Part shown: in pieces, positions 28,888 to 39,113 of the stretch
How positions within the stretch are numbered: position 1 is the stretch's first letter
Layout of the letters: each line of letters begins with the position of its first letter
Origin: Winkia neuii subsp. neuii DSM 8576
Lineage (GTDB): Bacteria > Actinomycetota > Actinomycetes > Actinomycetales > Actinomycetaceae
Reading direction: 5' to 3'
DNA: 64,000 nucleotides
Assembly (NCBI RefSeq): GCF_000420405.1
Contig: NZ_ATUW01000003.1
Span: 1 to 64,000, forward strand
Made by a program: the position numbers and the translations under genes
The notes under the pieces: model-generated
Seen by the model: the letters and a program-made list of their open reading frames with translations, nothing else
Databases searched by the model: none
Told to the model about the DNA's origin: nothing

Positions 28888-31880
28888 TGCGAGCACCTGA
28901 CCTTCAGAGAAAGTATCTGGAAGGGACGCAGCACGGCGGAGATACTTCGAGCTTCCACCCTGAGATCGCAAAGTTCTGGCGCCGGCTCTTCAAGCACGTT
29001 TACCACCTCTACGGAGTCGATGTCGTAGCCCAATTCGATGCGCATCTGCTGGCGCTGCCCCAGCCCCTCGTAGCCGCGGACTACAAATCCACTCCCGTCC
29101 TGGGCCCACTTAACCGCCTCGACGATTAGGCCCTCGACACCGGTGAACAGTGGCCTGCATCCGCTACCGCTTCCTGTTTCCGTGATAGGACTTTGGCTAA
29201 TCCCATATCCGCGCTCGATGGTTTGCTGTACAGAAGCTGCAGGCAAAATCTGGAAGGAGCGGTGATGTTTTCCTTGATCAGTGTGTGGATCAGGGAACTT
29301 GGGTGCCCGCAATAGCGAAGCTCCAAATATCGCGTAGGTCCCGCCTTTTGGGTTGACCTTGCGCCGATGCGACCAGCCTGCTGTGGCCTCGTTTACAATA
29401 CCCACCCCGTATTCGCCCTCGGGAACGTAAATCCACTTCTGGGCCGAAACCTCGAATTTATTTGATTCCCACGTGGTGTTTTGGTGTATAGGACGGCTAA
29501 TGTGGCCCATTTGCGTGTCGTAAAGAGCGTGGTTGGTGTGCACGTCAACCGGCAACGCGAGCTTCAAAAGCTTTTCAGATTCGTGCCAGTCAGCATCCAC
29601 CCCAATCTCGAGGGCGTCGCTCAGCCCATAGGACACCTTCACCTGCGAGTTTCCAAATTTGTACGTTGCCACCACCCTATCGGCTTCGACAGCCACGCTT
29701 TCGGCATGCAAAGTCTGCTCTGAAGCCGCATAGAATTCGTCTATGTCCCAGGCGTCCCACATATTCGGGAAATCTTGGTAAAGATGCAACCCGCCCAGCG
29801 CCTCGCAGGCAGGCACTACCTGGCGCCCGTCGGGGCCCACGAATGAATCGACTAACCCCTCTTCGTTTACGTGGGCCGTGAGGCCATTGCAGGTTAGACT
29901 GAAGCCCCCACCCGTGTTGCGAACTACTGCTTGCTGGGCTACGGAAGTTTCCTGCGCCGGAGCGCCGAACGAATAGGATGGTACCGGATGCGCTTGGGGG
30001 GAAGCGTTGAATACTTGCTCGCCCACGCCAGCGAGGCGTTTCCTGGCGGTGGCGGCAATCTGGTCCGCTGCCTCTTTTACCGCTTTTAAGGAAGCTACCG
30101 CATCTTTACACGCCCAGGCGATCGAGGAGCCTGGCAAAATATCGTGGAACTGGCATAGCAAAGTATCCTTCCAAAGCTCGGCGAGGCGGGTTGGATATTC
30201 CATTACACCTGCCACCGCAGCGTTGGTTGCCCACAGCTCAGCAGCAAACAACGAGGCCTCGGCCTGCTTATTGCCAAGCTTTATATCCGCTTGAGAGGTG
30301 AAGGTTCCCCTATGCATCTCGAGGTAAAGCTCCCCTACCCACACCGGCGGCTCCGGATATTCCTCGCGGGCCCGGGCAAAGAAGTGTTCTGGGGTATCGT
30401 GTACGATTCGCGGACTTCCAGCTGTGTTCGCCAATCGTTTAGTGCGCTCGAGCATTTCGCGAGTAGGGCCGCCTCCCCCGTCTCCGTAACCGTAAGGTAT
30501 TAGCGACAACGAGGCCTTGGCTTTGTCTTTGAAATTGTCTGCCGCATATTGCACCTGCTGCGCACTCATTTCGGCACCATAGGTGTCGACAGGGGGAAAG
30601 TGCGTGAAAATTCGCGTCCCGTCAATCCCCTCCCAGTTCAGCGTGTGATGTGGGAAGACGTCAGTTTGATTCCAAGAAATCTTTTGTGTCAGGAACCAAT
30701 TCGCTCCACCCAGTTTGGCTATCTGCGGCAAAGATGCTGAGTAGCCGAAGGAATCGGGCAGCCACACTCCCTGGCACCTTCTGCCTAACTTTTCTTTGAA
30801 ATATTCCTGCCCGTATAGGAGCTGCCTACACATAGATTCGCCGGAGGGCTGGACCGCATCTGGTTCTACCCACATTCCCCCCACGGGCACTATGCGGCCT
30901 CTCTCGACCCAGTTGCGCACCCGGCTGAACAATTCCGGGTAGTCCTGCTCTAGCCAGGCCACGTGTTGGGCGGCTGGCAGCGCAAAATACATATCCGCCC
31001 CGTCTTCGAGTAGCCGCAAGACATTTGCCAGAGTACGGGCGACTTTGCGACGTGTCTCGCGCACTGGCCAAAGCCAAGCCGAATCAATGTGAGCGTGTCC
31101 CACGGCGGTGAGCTCATGCGAGCCTGCGTGGGCACCGTTTCCCAAAAGTGGGGCTAATTTTTTGCGGGCAGCTTTAGCTGTGCTGGCAATGTTTGCTAGG
31201 TCCAGAACATCGACGGCTTGATTGATCTGTTGATCCATGCGCACACGTTCACTGTCAGGCAATGTCTGGGCCAACGTGGAAGCCATCTCGAGGTCGAAGC
31301 CCAAAGCGCGCACCTGTGGATCAAAGCGTACCAACTCGGCCTTAGCCAACCTGTATATTGGCTCGGAGCTGGCCGTTTCCTTATCCCCGTCATACGTCAC
31401 TTGGAATGGCGGCACCGCAAGCAAAAGAGGGTTCGAAGCTGCTTCGACGTAGAACGTATATAGCTGCCCCGCCTGGCCTCTGACTGGAATCCACTGATTC
31501 TTCGGATTAATTGCCTTTAGGATCTGCCCTTGAGGGGTATAAACCAGGCCCTCACACTGGAACCCGGGGGAATGATCTTCCCATCCTAGGTCCACCTGAC
31601 ACTCTAGATTCGAGATGTCGGCAGGTAGCTGCACTTCGAATTTGAACCAGGTTGTCCCCCACGCAGGCCCCCATTTTTGCCCCACCTGGAAGGGCTCATA
31701 TTCACCTTCCAGCGCTTGAGTGAAGCTTATGGGTTCGCCCTGCCCTCTGTTTCCGCCCCGATCAGTTACTTCGAACGCCGAGATTTTTAGCTGCGCCACC
31801 ACCGTTTCCTCTGCGCGGCGCACACGTTCTTTTAGCACCCTAGAAAAACGCGCTTCTAAGAGGGAATGAATGTCATGCAT
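28884..31880 (-). CDS. GH38 alpha-mannosidase
   Basis: A 998-residue enzyme that removes alpha-linked mannose from glycans in the cytoplasm. The GH38 core is plain: zinc-binding AVGHAHIDSAWLWPVRET, GGMWVEPDAVQPSGESMCRQLLYGQ, and the nucleophile region GVWLPDSFGYSASLPQI. The second half holds the beta-sandwich domains, with GHISRPIHQNTTWESNKFEV. I place the start at ATG 31880 (MHDIHSLLEARFSRV) because AGGAG lies seven bases upstream; an earlier in-frame start would add 11 basic residues. It is the first gene of the operon that continues with GH5, GH20 and the importer. A LacI-type palindrome lies 45 bases before its start. Confidence 0.95.
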   Translation of the reverse strand: MHDIHSLLEARFSRVLKERVRRAEETVVAQLKISAFEVTDRGGNRGQGEPISFTQALEGEYEPFQVGQKWGPAWGTTWFKFEVQLPADISNLECQVDLGWEDHSPGFQCEGLVYTPQGQILKAINPKNQWIPVRGQAGQLYTFYVEAASNPLLLAVPPFQVTYDGDKETASSEPIYRLAKAELVRFDPQVRALGFDLEMASTLAQTLPDSERVRMDQQINQAVDVLDLANIASTAKAARKKLAPLLGNGAHAGSHELTAVGHAHIDSAWLWPVRETRRKVARTLANVLRLLEDGADMYFALPAAQHVAWLEQDYPELFSRVRNWVERGRIVPVGGMWVEPDAVQPSGESMCRQLLYGQEYFKEKLGRRCQGVWLPDSFGYSASLPQIAKLGGANWFLTQKISWNQTDVFPHHTLNWEGIDGTRIFTHFPPVDTYGAEMSAQQVQYAADNFKDKAKASLSLIPYGYGDGGGGPTREMLERTKRLANTAGSPRIVHDTPEHFFARAREEYPEPPVWVGELYLEMHRGTFTSQADIKLGNKQAEASLFAAELWATNAAVAGVMEYPTRLAELWKDTLLCQFHDILPGSSIAWACKDAVASLKAVKEAADQIAATARKRLAGVGEQVFNASPQAHPVPSYSFGAPAQETSVAQQAVVRNTGGGFSLTCNGLTAHVNEEGLVDSFVGPDGRQVVPACEALGGLHLYQDFPNMWDAWDIDEFYAASEQTLHAESVAVEADRVVATYKFGNSQVKVSYGLSDALEIGVDADWHESEKLLKLALPVDVHTNHALYDTQMGHISRPIHQNTTWESNKFEVSAQKWIYVPEGEYGVGIVNEATAGWSHRRKVNPKGGTYAIFGASLLRAPKFPDPHTDQGKHHRSFQILPAASVQQTIERGYGISQSPITETGSGSGCRPLFTGVEGLIVEAVKWAQDGSGFVVRGYEGLGQRQQMRIELGYDIDSVEVVNVLEEPAPELCDLRVEARSISAVLRPFQILSLKVRCSQ

Positions 31881-31924
31881 GTACTTGCTCCTGACCGGTC
31901 TGCGTCGTTGCATTCCACTCCTAC

Positions 31925-31940
31925 ACTAAACCGCTTTAGT
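31925..31940. promoter_or_regulatory. LacI-type operator upstream of the alpha-mannosidase operon
   Basis: ACTAAA-CCGC-TTTAGT is a perfect inverted repeat with a CG-centred core, the shape bound by LacI/GalR proteins. It is 45 bases upstream of the mannosidase ATG and 120 from the lacI gene start. Read on the minus strand it is AACTAAAGCGGTTTAGT, which matches the site at 34440-34457 in 15 of 17 positions. A wider inverted repeat (GTTGCAT 31907-31913 and ATGCAAC 31946-31952) flanks it. Confidence 0.75.
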
Positions 31941-32060
31941 TAAAGATGCAACTACTTTTATTACAAAACTCTAAGGTTTGCGCATTTCTCCCTAATCCGC
32001 ACTAACATGCCGATTTATTAGCCTAAATAAGATATTCTTCGAACGAGGTAAAGGAAAAAG

Positions 32061-33056
32061 ATGACTCCGAAATTAACTAGACAATCTAGGGTTAGCGACA
32101 TCGCCAAAGCGCTCGGCGTATCGCCCACCGCCGTTTCGTTCGCGCTCAACGGCAAACCTGGCATCTCGAAAAAGACCCGCGAGCGCATCCTCACTGCAAT
32201 CGAAGAAATAAACTGGTCCCCCCACTATGCTGCTCGCGCGTTGTCGGACGGACGCACCTCCACAATTGGGCTCGTCATCGCCCGCGATCCCAAGGCAGTA
32301 GGTTCGGAAGCCTTTTTCATACAACTTATGACCGGCATGCAGGCAACGCTGTCAAAACGCGGCTACGGACTACTCTTTCAGGTGGCCCCCTCAATCGACC
32401 AGGAATGCACCATCTATCAACAGTGGGCAGATCAAAAGCGTGTCGATGCCGTAGCGGTTGTTGATCTTCGCAAGGATGATCCCCGCCCTAAGCTCCTGTC
32501 TTCCCTAGGTATGCGCGCAGTTATCGCAGGCGATACCAGCCCGCTCTTTCCCAGTGTGGACATAGACGATTCTGCGGCAATGACCGCCGTGGGAAAACAC
32601 CTTTGCGAGCACGGACACGAACGCGTTGCGTATATCGCAGGCAGCCCCCAATTGCACCACGTGCGCGAGCGCGCCAGAGCATTTTCCTGCTTACCTCCGC
32701 TCCAAGTCGAGGTCGAATATACGGACTTTTCGGGCCCTGCTGCGGCTGCGGCGGTACGTCGCCAGCTCGAGGGGGCAGATCCCAGCGCCTACGTGTTTGA
32801 AAACGAGGCTTTGACAATCGCAGGAGTGCAGGCGCTCAGGCATGCCAAGGCCAGGATTGGTATTGACGTTGCGGTAGTGAGTTTGGAGGATTCACTTGTT
32901 TGCGAGGCAATGTCACCCACGATTACCGCCCTACATCGCGACACTTACGAGTTCGGCAAAGCTGTTGCCGGAGCCCTGCTGGAGCAGAGCACCGGGACTA
33001 CAAAAGAGCTATCTCCACAGCTAATCGAACGGGAATCGACTAGTACCTCTTTCTAA
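32061..33056 (+). CDS. LacI/GalR family transcriptional regulator
   Basis: The 331-residue protein has an N-terminal helix-turn-helix (VSDIAKALGVSPTAVSFALNG, about 11-31) with the hinge-helix region YAARALSDGRTSTIGLVIA, then a periplasmic-binding-protein-like sensor domain. It should repress by binding a CG-centred palindrome and let go when a glycan-derived sugar binds. It is divergent from the alpha-mannosidase operon and convergent with the GH18 gene, and both have the matching operator, so it most likely controls both. Its 3' end overlaps the GH18 3' end by 17 bases. A strong AAAGGAAAAAG site precedes the ATG. Confidence 0.92.
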   Translation: MTPKLTRQSRVSDIAKALGVSPTAVSFALNGKPGISKKTRERILTAIEEINWSPHYAARALSDGRTSTIGLVIARDPKAVGSEAFFIQLMTGMQATLSKRGYGLLFQVAPSIDQECTIYQQWADQKRVDAVAVVDLRKDDPRPKLLSSLGMRAVIAGDTSPLFPSVDIDDSAAMTAVGKHLCEHGHERVAYIAGSPQLHHVRERARAFSCLPPLQVEVEYTDFSGPAAAAAVRRQLEGADPSAYVFENEALTIAGVQALRHAKARIGIDVAVVSLEDSLVCEAMSPTITALHRDTYEFGKAVAGALLEQSTGTTKELSPQLIERESTSTSF

Positions 33057-34398
33057 CTCTTAGCGTCAGCGCCCCTGCCCCTACCAGCAGGCAGGCGCCG
33101 GGCAGTGCGAACAATGATCCGCCAGTGTTGGCAAGCCACCCACCCACCGTAGACACCTTTGCAGCTCTGTCACTTTGAGTTCGCTCTTGCTTATTACCCC
33201 GGTGCTTTCGACGATCCTGTTCGCCGGCAGGCTGTCCCTTTCCAGCATCGTCTTTTCCACCTGCTACCACTTGCCGCCCGCCAGTGCCGACCTGCTCCCT
33301 TCCAAGTACAGAGCCCGCTCCGATTTCAGACTCGCCGGACTCGGGCGCAGGAATTCCCGGTTCGGCTCCCCCAGATCCCGGTTCACCTGTAGGCTCACCG
33401 GGCTCAGGTGCGACAAGCCCAGGTTTTAGGTGCGCGATAACTGCCCTAGCATAGTCGAATGTAGTAGGTGCGATCCTATTTAGATCTGCAGCAGAATACG
33501 TCATGCCGTCGCGATCGATGGCATAGGCGAAAACGCCCCCTTTTTGCCCGCCTTTCGGATTCCATTTAGCCATGGCTACAGCATTCGATTCCTCGACGGG
33601 CCCAACCGTATCGAACCAGCGGTTATATCTGTCTTGCTCTTCCGGGCTGGTGTAACCGGGCAGAAACTGACAAGAGGAAATGTAAGGCGCGTAAGAATCC
33701 CACGAACGGGAAATTTCCCCTACAGAACGGCCGTAGGTTTGCAAAAATAAGTAATCAATATATGGTGCAACCCGCGAAACGTAAGCGCCCTCGCCATCGC
33801 GGTTGGTGTCGTAAATCAGTAGCCGGCGGGGCCCGAGTTCAGCCCGCAACGCTTTGAAGGCCTTTCCCAGAACAACCTGCTGCTCCGAGCTCAGGGTGGT
33901 TTCCATATCCACGTCAAAGCCGTCAATGCCGTCCTTATCCACAAACTCAGCCACAATCTGCCTAGCGGCCCTTGCATATTCTTCCGCAGTAGAATCCGGC
34001 TTAAGACCGTACTTGTAAATCTGCTCAACGCCAACCGAGCGAATAGCTTTCGTGCCGCGCGCATGCAAAGCAGGTACATATTCGTTTTTGACCTTGTCCC
34101 AGAACGGTCTTTGGTCTACCCCGGAGGCAGGATTTACGTAGTGGAAAAGTGAAACGATGTCCACGCCCTGGGGCAGGTCCGTCATCGAGATTACGTTTTG
34201 ATCGGGAAGGGAGGAATTCGCCCTCGCGGGCATAGCAGAATCGCGCCAGGTGCGATAATACGCCATGAACACGGGAGCCGGGCAGGATCTTCGCACCCCC
34301 ACCGGGCGCGGCGTTTCTGCTCCGAAACTTACCCCGGGCAAAGTAGCAGCTACTAGCCCCAGCGAACACACCAACGCAAGTTTATTTATTGTCTTCAT
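33040..34398 (-). CDS. Secreted, wall-anchored GH18 endo-beta-N-acetylglucosaminidase-like protein
   Basis: The 452-residue protein starts with a signal peptide (cleavage near FGA/ET, about 27). The catalytic domain (40-325) has the GH18 signature DGIDGFDVDME, with the proton donor E166 and supporting D162 and D164, and the substrate-contact Y in FLQTYGRS. The short barrel fits the EndoF/EndoS-like endoglycosidases that cut between the two core GlcNAc residues of N-glycans, more than long chitinases. A P/E/G-rich stalk (330-370) and a basic spacer lead to LANTG at 422-426, a hydrophobic segment and RKRY, a sortase signal of the LAXTG type. A LacI-type operator lies 42 bases upstream. Confidence 0.83.
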   Translation of the reverse strand: MKTINKLALVCSLGLVAATLPGVSFGAETPRPVGVRRSCPAPVFMAYYRTWRDSAMPARANSSLPDQNVISMTDLPQGVDIVSLFHYVNPASGVDQRPFWDKVKNEYVPALHARGTKAIRSVGVEQIYKYGLKPDSTAEEYARAARQIVAEFVDKDGIDGFDVDMETTLSSEQQVVLGKAFKALRAELGPRRLLIYDTNRDGEGAYVSRVAPYIDYLFLQTYGRSVGEISRSWDSYAPYISSCQFLPGYTSPEEQDRYNRWFDTVGPVEESNAVAMAKWNPKGGQKGGVFAYAIDRDGMTYSAADLNRIAPTTFDYARAVIAHLKPGLVAPEPGEPTGEPGSGGAEPGIPAPESGESEIGAGSVLGREQVGTGGRQVVAGGKDDAGKGQPAGEQDRRKHRGNKQERTQSDRAAKVSTVGGWLANTGGSLFALPGACLLVGAGALTLRVRKRY

Positions 34399-34439
34399 TG
34401 CGGCAGCTTTCTTGGCGCTCCGTTGCGCCAGCTAAGTTC

Positions 34440-35610
<1,171 letters not shown>

Positions 35611-35690
35611 ACTATCCGGCTACCCCCGCCATTTGTATACTTGTTAGGGCTCAACGTTAGGCCCCATAGTGACGATCTATTGGAGGACAG

Positions 35691-37181
35691 TTGAGTCAAA
35701 TAGGATTCGACCGTGACAAGTACATTTCTCTGCAATCTCAGCACATTGCCAAGCGGCGCAGCGAAATTGGCGGCAAGCTCTACCTCGAAATGGGCGGCAA
35801 GCTCTTCGACGACATGCATGCCTCACGAGTATTGCCAGGATTTACCCCTGACAACAAAATTGCGATGCTCGAACAGCTCAAAGACGATCTAGAAATTTTG
35901 GTGGTCATAAACGCTAAAGACGTTGCTCGCGGCAAAGTTCGCGCCGACCTCAACATTCCCTATGAAGAGGACGTACTGCGCCTAATCGACGTCTTCCGGG
36001 AGCGCGGTTTCCTAGCGGAAAACGTCGTAATGACCCAGATGGAGGACGACAACAAACCGGCGAAGGCATTCAAACAGCGCCTCGAAAAGCTGGGGGTAAA
36101 AGTTGCTCGCCATCGCACGATCGAAGGGTACCCAGCCGATGTGAACCACGTGGTATCGGACGAAGGCTTCGGCAAAAATGATTTCGTGCAAACCTCCCGC
36201 GACCTGGTAATCGTCACTGCACCCGGTCCAGGATCAGGAAAGATGGCAACCTGCCTATCCCAGATCTACCACGAATTTAAACGCGGCACTAAGGCCGGAT
36301 ACGCCAAATTCGAGACTTTCCCGATCTGGAACCTCCCCCTAGATCATCCCGTCAACCTCGCTTACGAGGCGGCCACGGCCGACCTCGACGACGTCAATAT
36401 GATCGATCCGTACCATCTGAAGGCATACGGAAAGCAGGCGGTCAACTACAATCGCGACGTCGAAGTGTACCCGCTACTGCACCAATTGCTCACCCAGTTG
36501 ACCGGCGAGTGCCCCTACAACTCCCCCACGGACATGGGAGTGAATATGGCCGGAAAGTGCATTAGCAACGACGAGGTGTGCCGCTACGCCGCGAAGCAGG
36601 AAGTAATCCGGCGCTATTACAAGGCTCTAGTCTCCGAGAGGCGCAACCAACGCGAACCTATCGAGTCCAGGCGCATTTCAATCGTTATGTCCAAACTGGG
36701 CATCACGCGCACAGACCGCCCTGTAGTCCCCCCTGCCGTGGAGCTTGCCGCCCAGACCGGGGCCCCGGCCTCGGCAATGGAACTTGACGACGGCACTATC
36801 GTTACCGGAAAGACCTCCGCTCTGCTGGGCTGTTCGGCCGCAATGCTGCTGAATGCTTTAAAGCTGCTTGCCGGAATCGACAAGTCCATCGACTTGCTGG
36901 CCCCCTCTTCGATTGCTCCAATTCAGACATTGAAGACTGAGCATTTAGGATCCCGCAACCCCCGTTTGCACACCGACGAGGTGCTGATCGCCTTGTCTGT
37001 CTCGGCAGCCAGCGACCCGAACGCGGCCGCAGCGCTAGCAAAGCTCAAGGAGCTGCGCGGCACCCAGGTGCACACTACAACGATCCTGGGAACAGTAGAC
37101 GAGGGCATATTCCGCAACCTCGATATTCAGGTCACCTCGGAACCCGAGTTCCAAAAGAAAGGCCTATACCAAAAGCGCTAA
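35691..37181 (+). CDS. DUF1846 domain protein
   Basis: A 496-residue protein of the DUF1846 family, which is widespread and well conserved but without firm function. Typical stretches are [19 protein letters not shown] at the N-terminus, [55 protein letters not shown], and [15 protein letters not shown]. The glycine-rich GPGSGK hints at nucleotide or phosphate binding, which is only a suggestion. Start is a TTG with an ideal GGAGGACAG site. A strong terminator follows. Confidence 0.9.
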   Translation: MSQIGFDRDKYISLQSQHIAKRRSEIGGKLYLEMGGKLFDDMHASRVLPGFTPDNKIAMLEQLKDDLEILVVINAKDVARGKVRADLNIPYEEDVLRLIDVFRERGFLAENVVMTQMEDDNKPAKAFKQRLEKLGVKVARHRTIEGYPADVNHVVSDEGFGKNDFVQTSRDLVIVTAPGPGSGKMATCLSQIYHEFKRGTKAGYAKFETFPIWNLPLDHPVNLAYEAATADLDDVNMIDPYHLKAYGKQAVNYNRDVEVYPLLHQLLTQLTGECPYNSPTDMGVNMAGKCISNDEVCRYAAKQEVIRRYYKALVSERRNQREPIESRRISIVMSKLGITRTDRPVVPPAVELAAQTGAPASAMELDDGTIVTGKTSALLGCSAAMLLNALKLLAGIDKSIDLLAPSSIAPIQTLKTEHLGSRNPRLHTDEVLIALSVSAASDPNAAAALAKLKELRGTQVHTTTILGTVDEGIFRNLDIQVTSEPEFQKKGLYQKR

Positions 37182-37195
37182 AGGCAAGCCTGTGA

Positions 37196-37233
37196 GGGAA
37201 GGGGTGAGGCAAAAGGCAGCCTCACCCCTTCCC
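37196..37233. terminator. Bidirectional terminator between the DUF1846 and GST-like genes
   Basis: A perfect 14-base inverted repeat (GGGAAGGGGTGAGG and its complement) with a 10-base loop fills the 54-base gap between two convergent genes. It ends the long minus-strand operon that begins at birA or earlier. No long T run follows on either side. Confidence 0.8.
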
Positions 37234-37235
37234 CA

Positions 37236-38009
37236 CTAGTTGAGATGAAGCACTTTTGCTTCTAAGTCGCTAACCCATCCGTCTTGCGCACACAAGTGGC
37301 GGAAGTAGCGAGCCACATTCGGGGTATCTGCAAATGCTCCCCGCAACGTAGAAGCAAAGGGGACAACGGACGCCAATCCTTCCAAAGTGGTAAATAGGCG
37401 AATATCGCTGCCCCGGACCTGCTCGCCAGTTAGGTAGGTGCTTTGAGCAAGAAGCGGATCGACCCGGTGTAAATAGGCACAAATCTTCTCTATTGCTGCC
37501 TGGGCCTGCTCTTCGTCCTCCCTGTGAGCAATCGGATAAAACTGGCTGTTCACGTTCTGATGAATCTGCTCATCTAACCCTGCAAGTTTCTCCCGTTCTT
37601 TTTCCGGGTACAAATCGGGCGCCCCCTCCTTATGCAAGGGACGCCAGACGGTAGCCAGATCTATTAGCAAATCGGCAGATTCGTTGGCCACAATGGGAGT
37701 GTTTGGAGCAGACAAATCCACCAGTGCGGGCACCGAAGTCGCCTCGCCAACCTCCCAATCCTCTTGGCGCCTATACAGCTCGCGAGCCGTACGCACCCGC
37801 AGAATCGGATCAAAGCCGTCTTCGCCCTCGAACAGGAAACCATCTTTGCCCTTGCCGGTGGATTCGGAAATGCTAATGGCTTCTTCCAAACCTAAAATTC
37901 GCCTCGCTATGGACACCCTTCGGCACCACGGGCAGACGGGCGAGACAAAAAGATGGTAACGCCCCTCCTGAACAGGAAGGGCGCCACCAAACCGTTTTGA
38001 CGTGATCAT
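37236..38009 (-). CDS. Xi-class glutathione S-transferase-like protein
   Basis: The 257-residue protein resembles the glutathionyl-hydroquinone reductases (YqjG/ECM4). The thioredoxin-fold part has the cysteine motif SPVCPWCRR (C26, C29), VPALVDL and ANESADLLIDL, and the C-terminal helical domain has EQIHQNVNSQFYPIA and the STYLTGEQVRGSDIRLFTTL block of this family. Actinobacteria generally use mycothiol rather than glutathione, so the thiol partner is uncertain. It is the last gene after bioY in the fatty acid synthesis operon, and its ribosome site is touched by a hairpin. Confidence 0.82.
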   Translation of the reverse strand: MITSKRFGGALPVQEGRYHLFVSPVCPWCRRVSIARRILGLEEAISISESTGKGKDGFLFEGEDGFDPILRVRTARELYRRQEDWEVGEATSVPALVDLSAPNTPIVANESADLLIDLATVWRPLHKEGAPDLYPEKEREKLAGLDEQIHQNVNSQFYPIAHREDEEQAQAAIEKICAYLHRVDPLLAQSTYLTGEQVRGSDIRLFTTLEGLASVVPFASTLRGAFADTPNVARYFRHLCAQDGWVSDLEAKVLHLN

Positions 38010-38016
38010 TGTTCCT

Positions 38017-38049
38017 CCTTGCCTCGATTAAAACAGACTCGAGGCAAGG
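38017..38049 (-). promoter_or_regulatory. Hairpin between bioY and the GST-like gene, touching its ribosome site
   Basis: On the minus strand a perfect 11-base stem (CCTTGCCTCGA and TCGAGGCAAGG) with an 11-base loop fills the space between the two genes. The last bases of the 3' arm, AAGG, are the first bases of the Shine-Dalgarno AAGGAGG of the GST-like gene. No U run follows, so a classic terminator is less likely than mRNA end protection, partial attenuation or control of translation. Confidence 0.65.
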
Positions 38050-38056
38050 AAGTTCG

Positions 38057-38656
38057 CTATGAAAGCTTGTCTAGAATCTTCCACGCTGCCGGCATTGCCA
38101 CCGCTGCGATCACGCACTTGATAATGCCACCAACGATGAAGGGGGTCACCCCCAAGTTGATTGCCTCAACAAACGTGATGGGCTTGCCCATAACCGACAT
38201 GATCAGGGCCAGGTACGGAACCCCACCCAAGAACGGAATAACCGTGACGAGGGCGAAGCCCACCAACGTCGGCAAGAACTTGCGATCCATGCGCCGCTCA
38301 GCCAGCCGGCCTGCAACCCAGGCTGCGGGGATAAAAGCGATGATGTATCCGAAAGAGGGCTTCATGACTGTAGCCGGCCCTCCGGTAAGGCTGGCGAACC
38401 ACGGGATGCCTGCAACCCCGCCCACCATGTAAAAGAGCATCGACAAAGCCGCCCGGCGAGCTCCCAGCGCTGCCCCTACCAGCATAACTGCTAACGTCTG
38501 CGCGGTAATCGGAACAGGCCAGATAGGCACTGCAATCTGGGCGGAAATGCCAGTTACCGCCGCGCCGACAAAAGCCAACGCGCAGTTAGCTACCCAGCCT
38601 TTGCCAGCAGAAAGATAGTCGCAAAGAACATTTGGATTTACTGCTTTAGTTTTCAT
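38057..38656 (-). CDS. bioY: Biotin transporter BioY
   Basis: BioY is the substrate-binding membrane subunit of an ECF-type biotin importer. The 199-residue protein has about six helices and the family marks AQIAVPIWPVPITAQTLAVMLVGAALGARRA, FYMVGGVAGIPWFA and KPSFGYIIAFIPAAWVAGRL. No bioM/bioN energy genes are beside it, so it would use a shared ECF module or act alone. Its ATG overlaps the end of acpS by 11 bases. Biotin is the cofactor of the carboxylase encoded upstream in the same operon. Confidence 0.95.
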   Translation of the reverse strand: MKTKAVNPNVLCDYLSAGKGWVANCALAFVGAAVTGISAQIAVPIWPVPITAQTLAVMLVGAALGARRAALSMLFYMVGGVAGIPWFASLTGGPATVMKPSFGYIIAFIPAAWVAGRLAERRMDRKFLPTLVGFALVTVIPFLGGVPYLALIMSVMGKPITFVEAINLGVTPFIVGGIIKCVIAAVAMPAAWKILDKLS

Positions 38657-39113
38657 GTGTTTCTTTTCCTTCGTTTAGTTGCAAGGTGGTGGTTGCAAAG
38701 GCACAGTTGCCGTCATGGCTCAGCGAGACCAGCCAGCAAAGGAGGCTTGGCTCCTGCCCGAGTGAATGGGCAACTTGTGCCTGTAGGGCGGCACTGAGAC
38801 GTACAAACGGCCGCCCCCACCGGTCATTCAAGATTTCAATCTGGGACCATATTTGTTCCCCTGTGAAAGGTGGCGAACCCGCCAGGGCGCAAGACCAGGC
38901 TTTTACCACGGCCTCTTTGCCCGCCCAGCGGGCCGCCAGGGAGGCCGAACGCCTCTTAGCAAGACTTGGGCCAAGCCCTTCTAGGCGCCGCTCGAGGCAG
39001 GCCCATTCGGCATTCGTAAATACTGCCGAAAAGACCGATCCCGGCTCGGCCAGCTGCGACGCGAAGGAGGCAATATCCACCACGTCGCAGCCAAGCCCTA
39101 GCAGCGAACCCAT
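38646..39113 (-). CDS. acpS: Holo-[acyl-carrier-protein] synthase
   Basis: AcpS attaches the phosphopantetheine arm to the carrier domain of the fatty acid synthase. The 155-residue protein has LGLGCDVVDI (metal-binding D10), ARWAGKEAVVKAW (metal-binding E67) and VSLSHDGNCAFA. It is about 30 residues longer than usual, mainly between the motifs. The ATG overlaps the fas stop by one base (TAATG). Because the type I synthase here lacks its own transferase domain, this gene is the expected activator. Confidence 0.95.
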   Translation of the reverse strand: MGSLLGLGCDVVDIASFASQLAEPGSVFSAVFTNAEWACLERRLEGLGPSLAKRRSASLAARWAGKEAVVKAWSCALAGSPPFTGEQIWSQIEILNDRWGRPFVRLSAALQAQVAHSLGQEPSLLCWLVSLSHDGNCAFATTTLQLNEGKETHEN

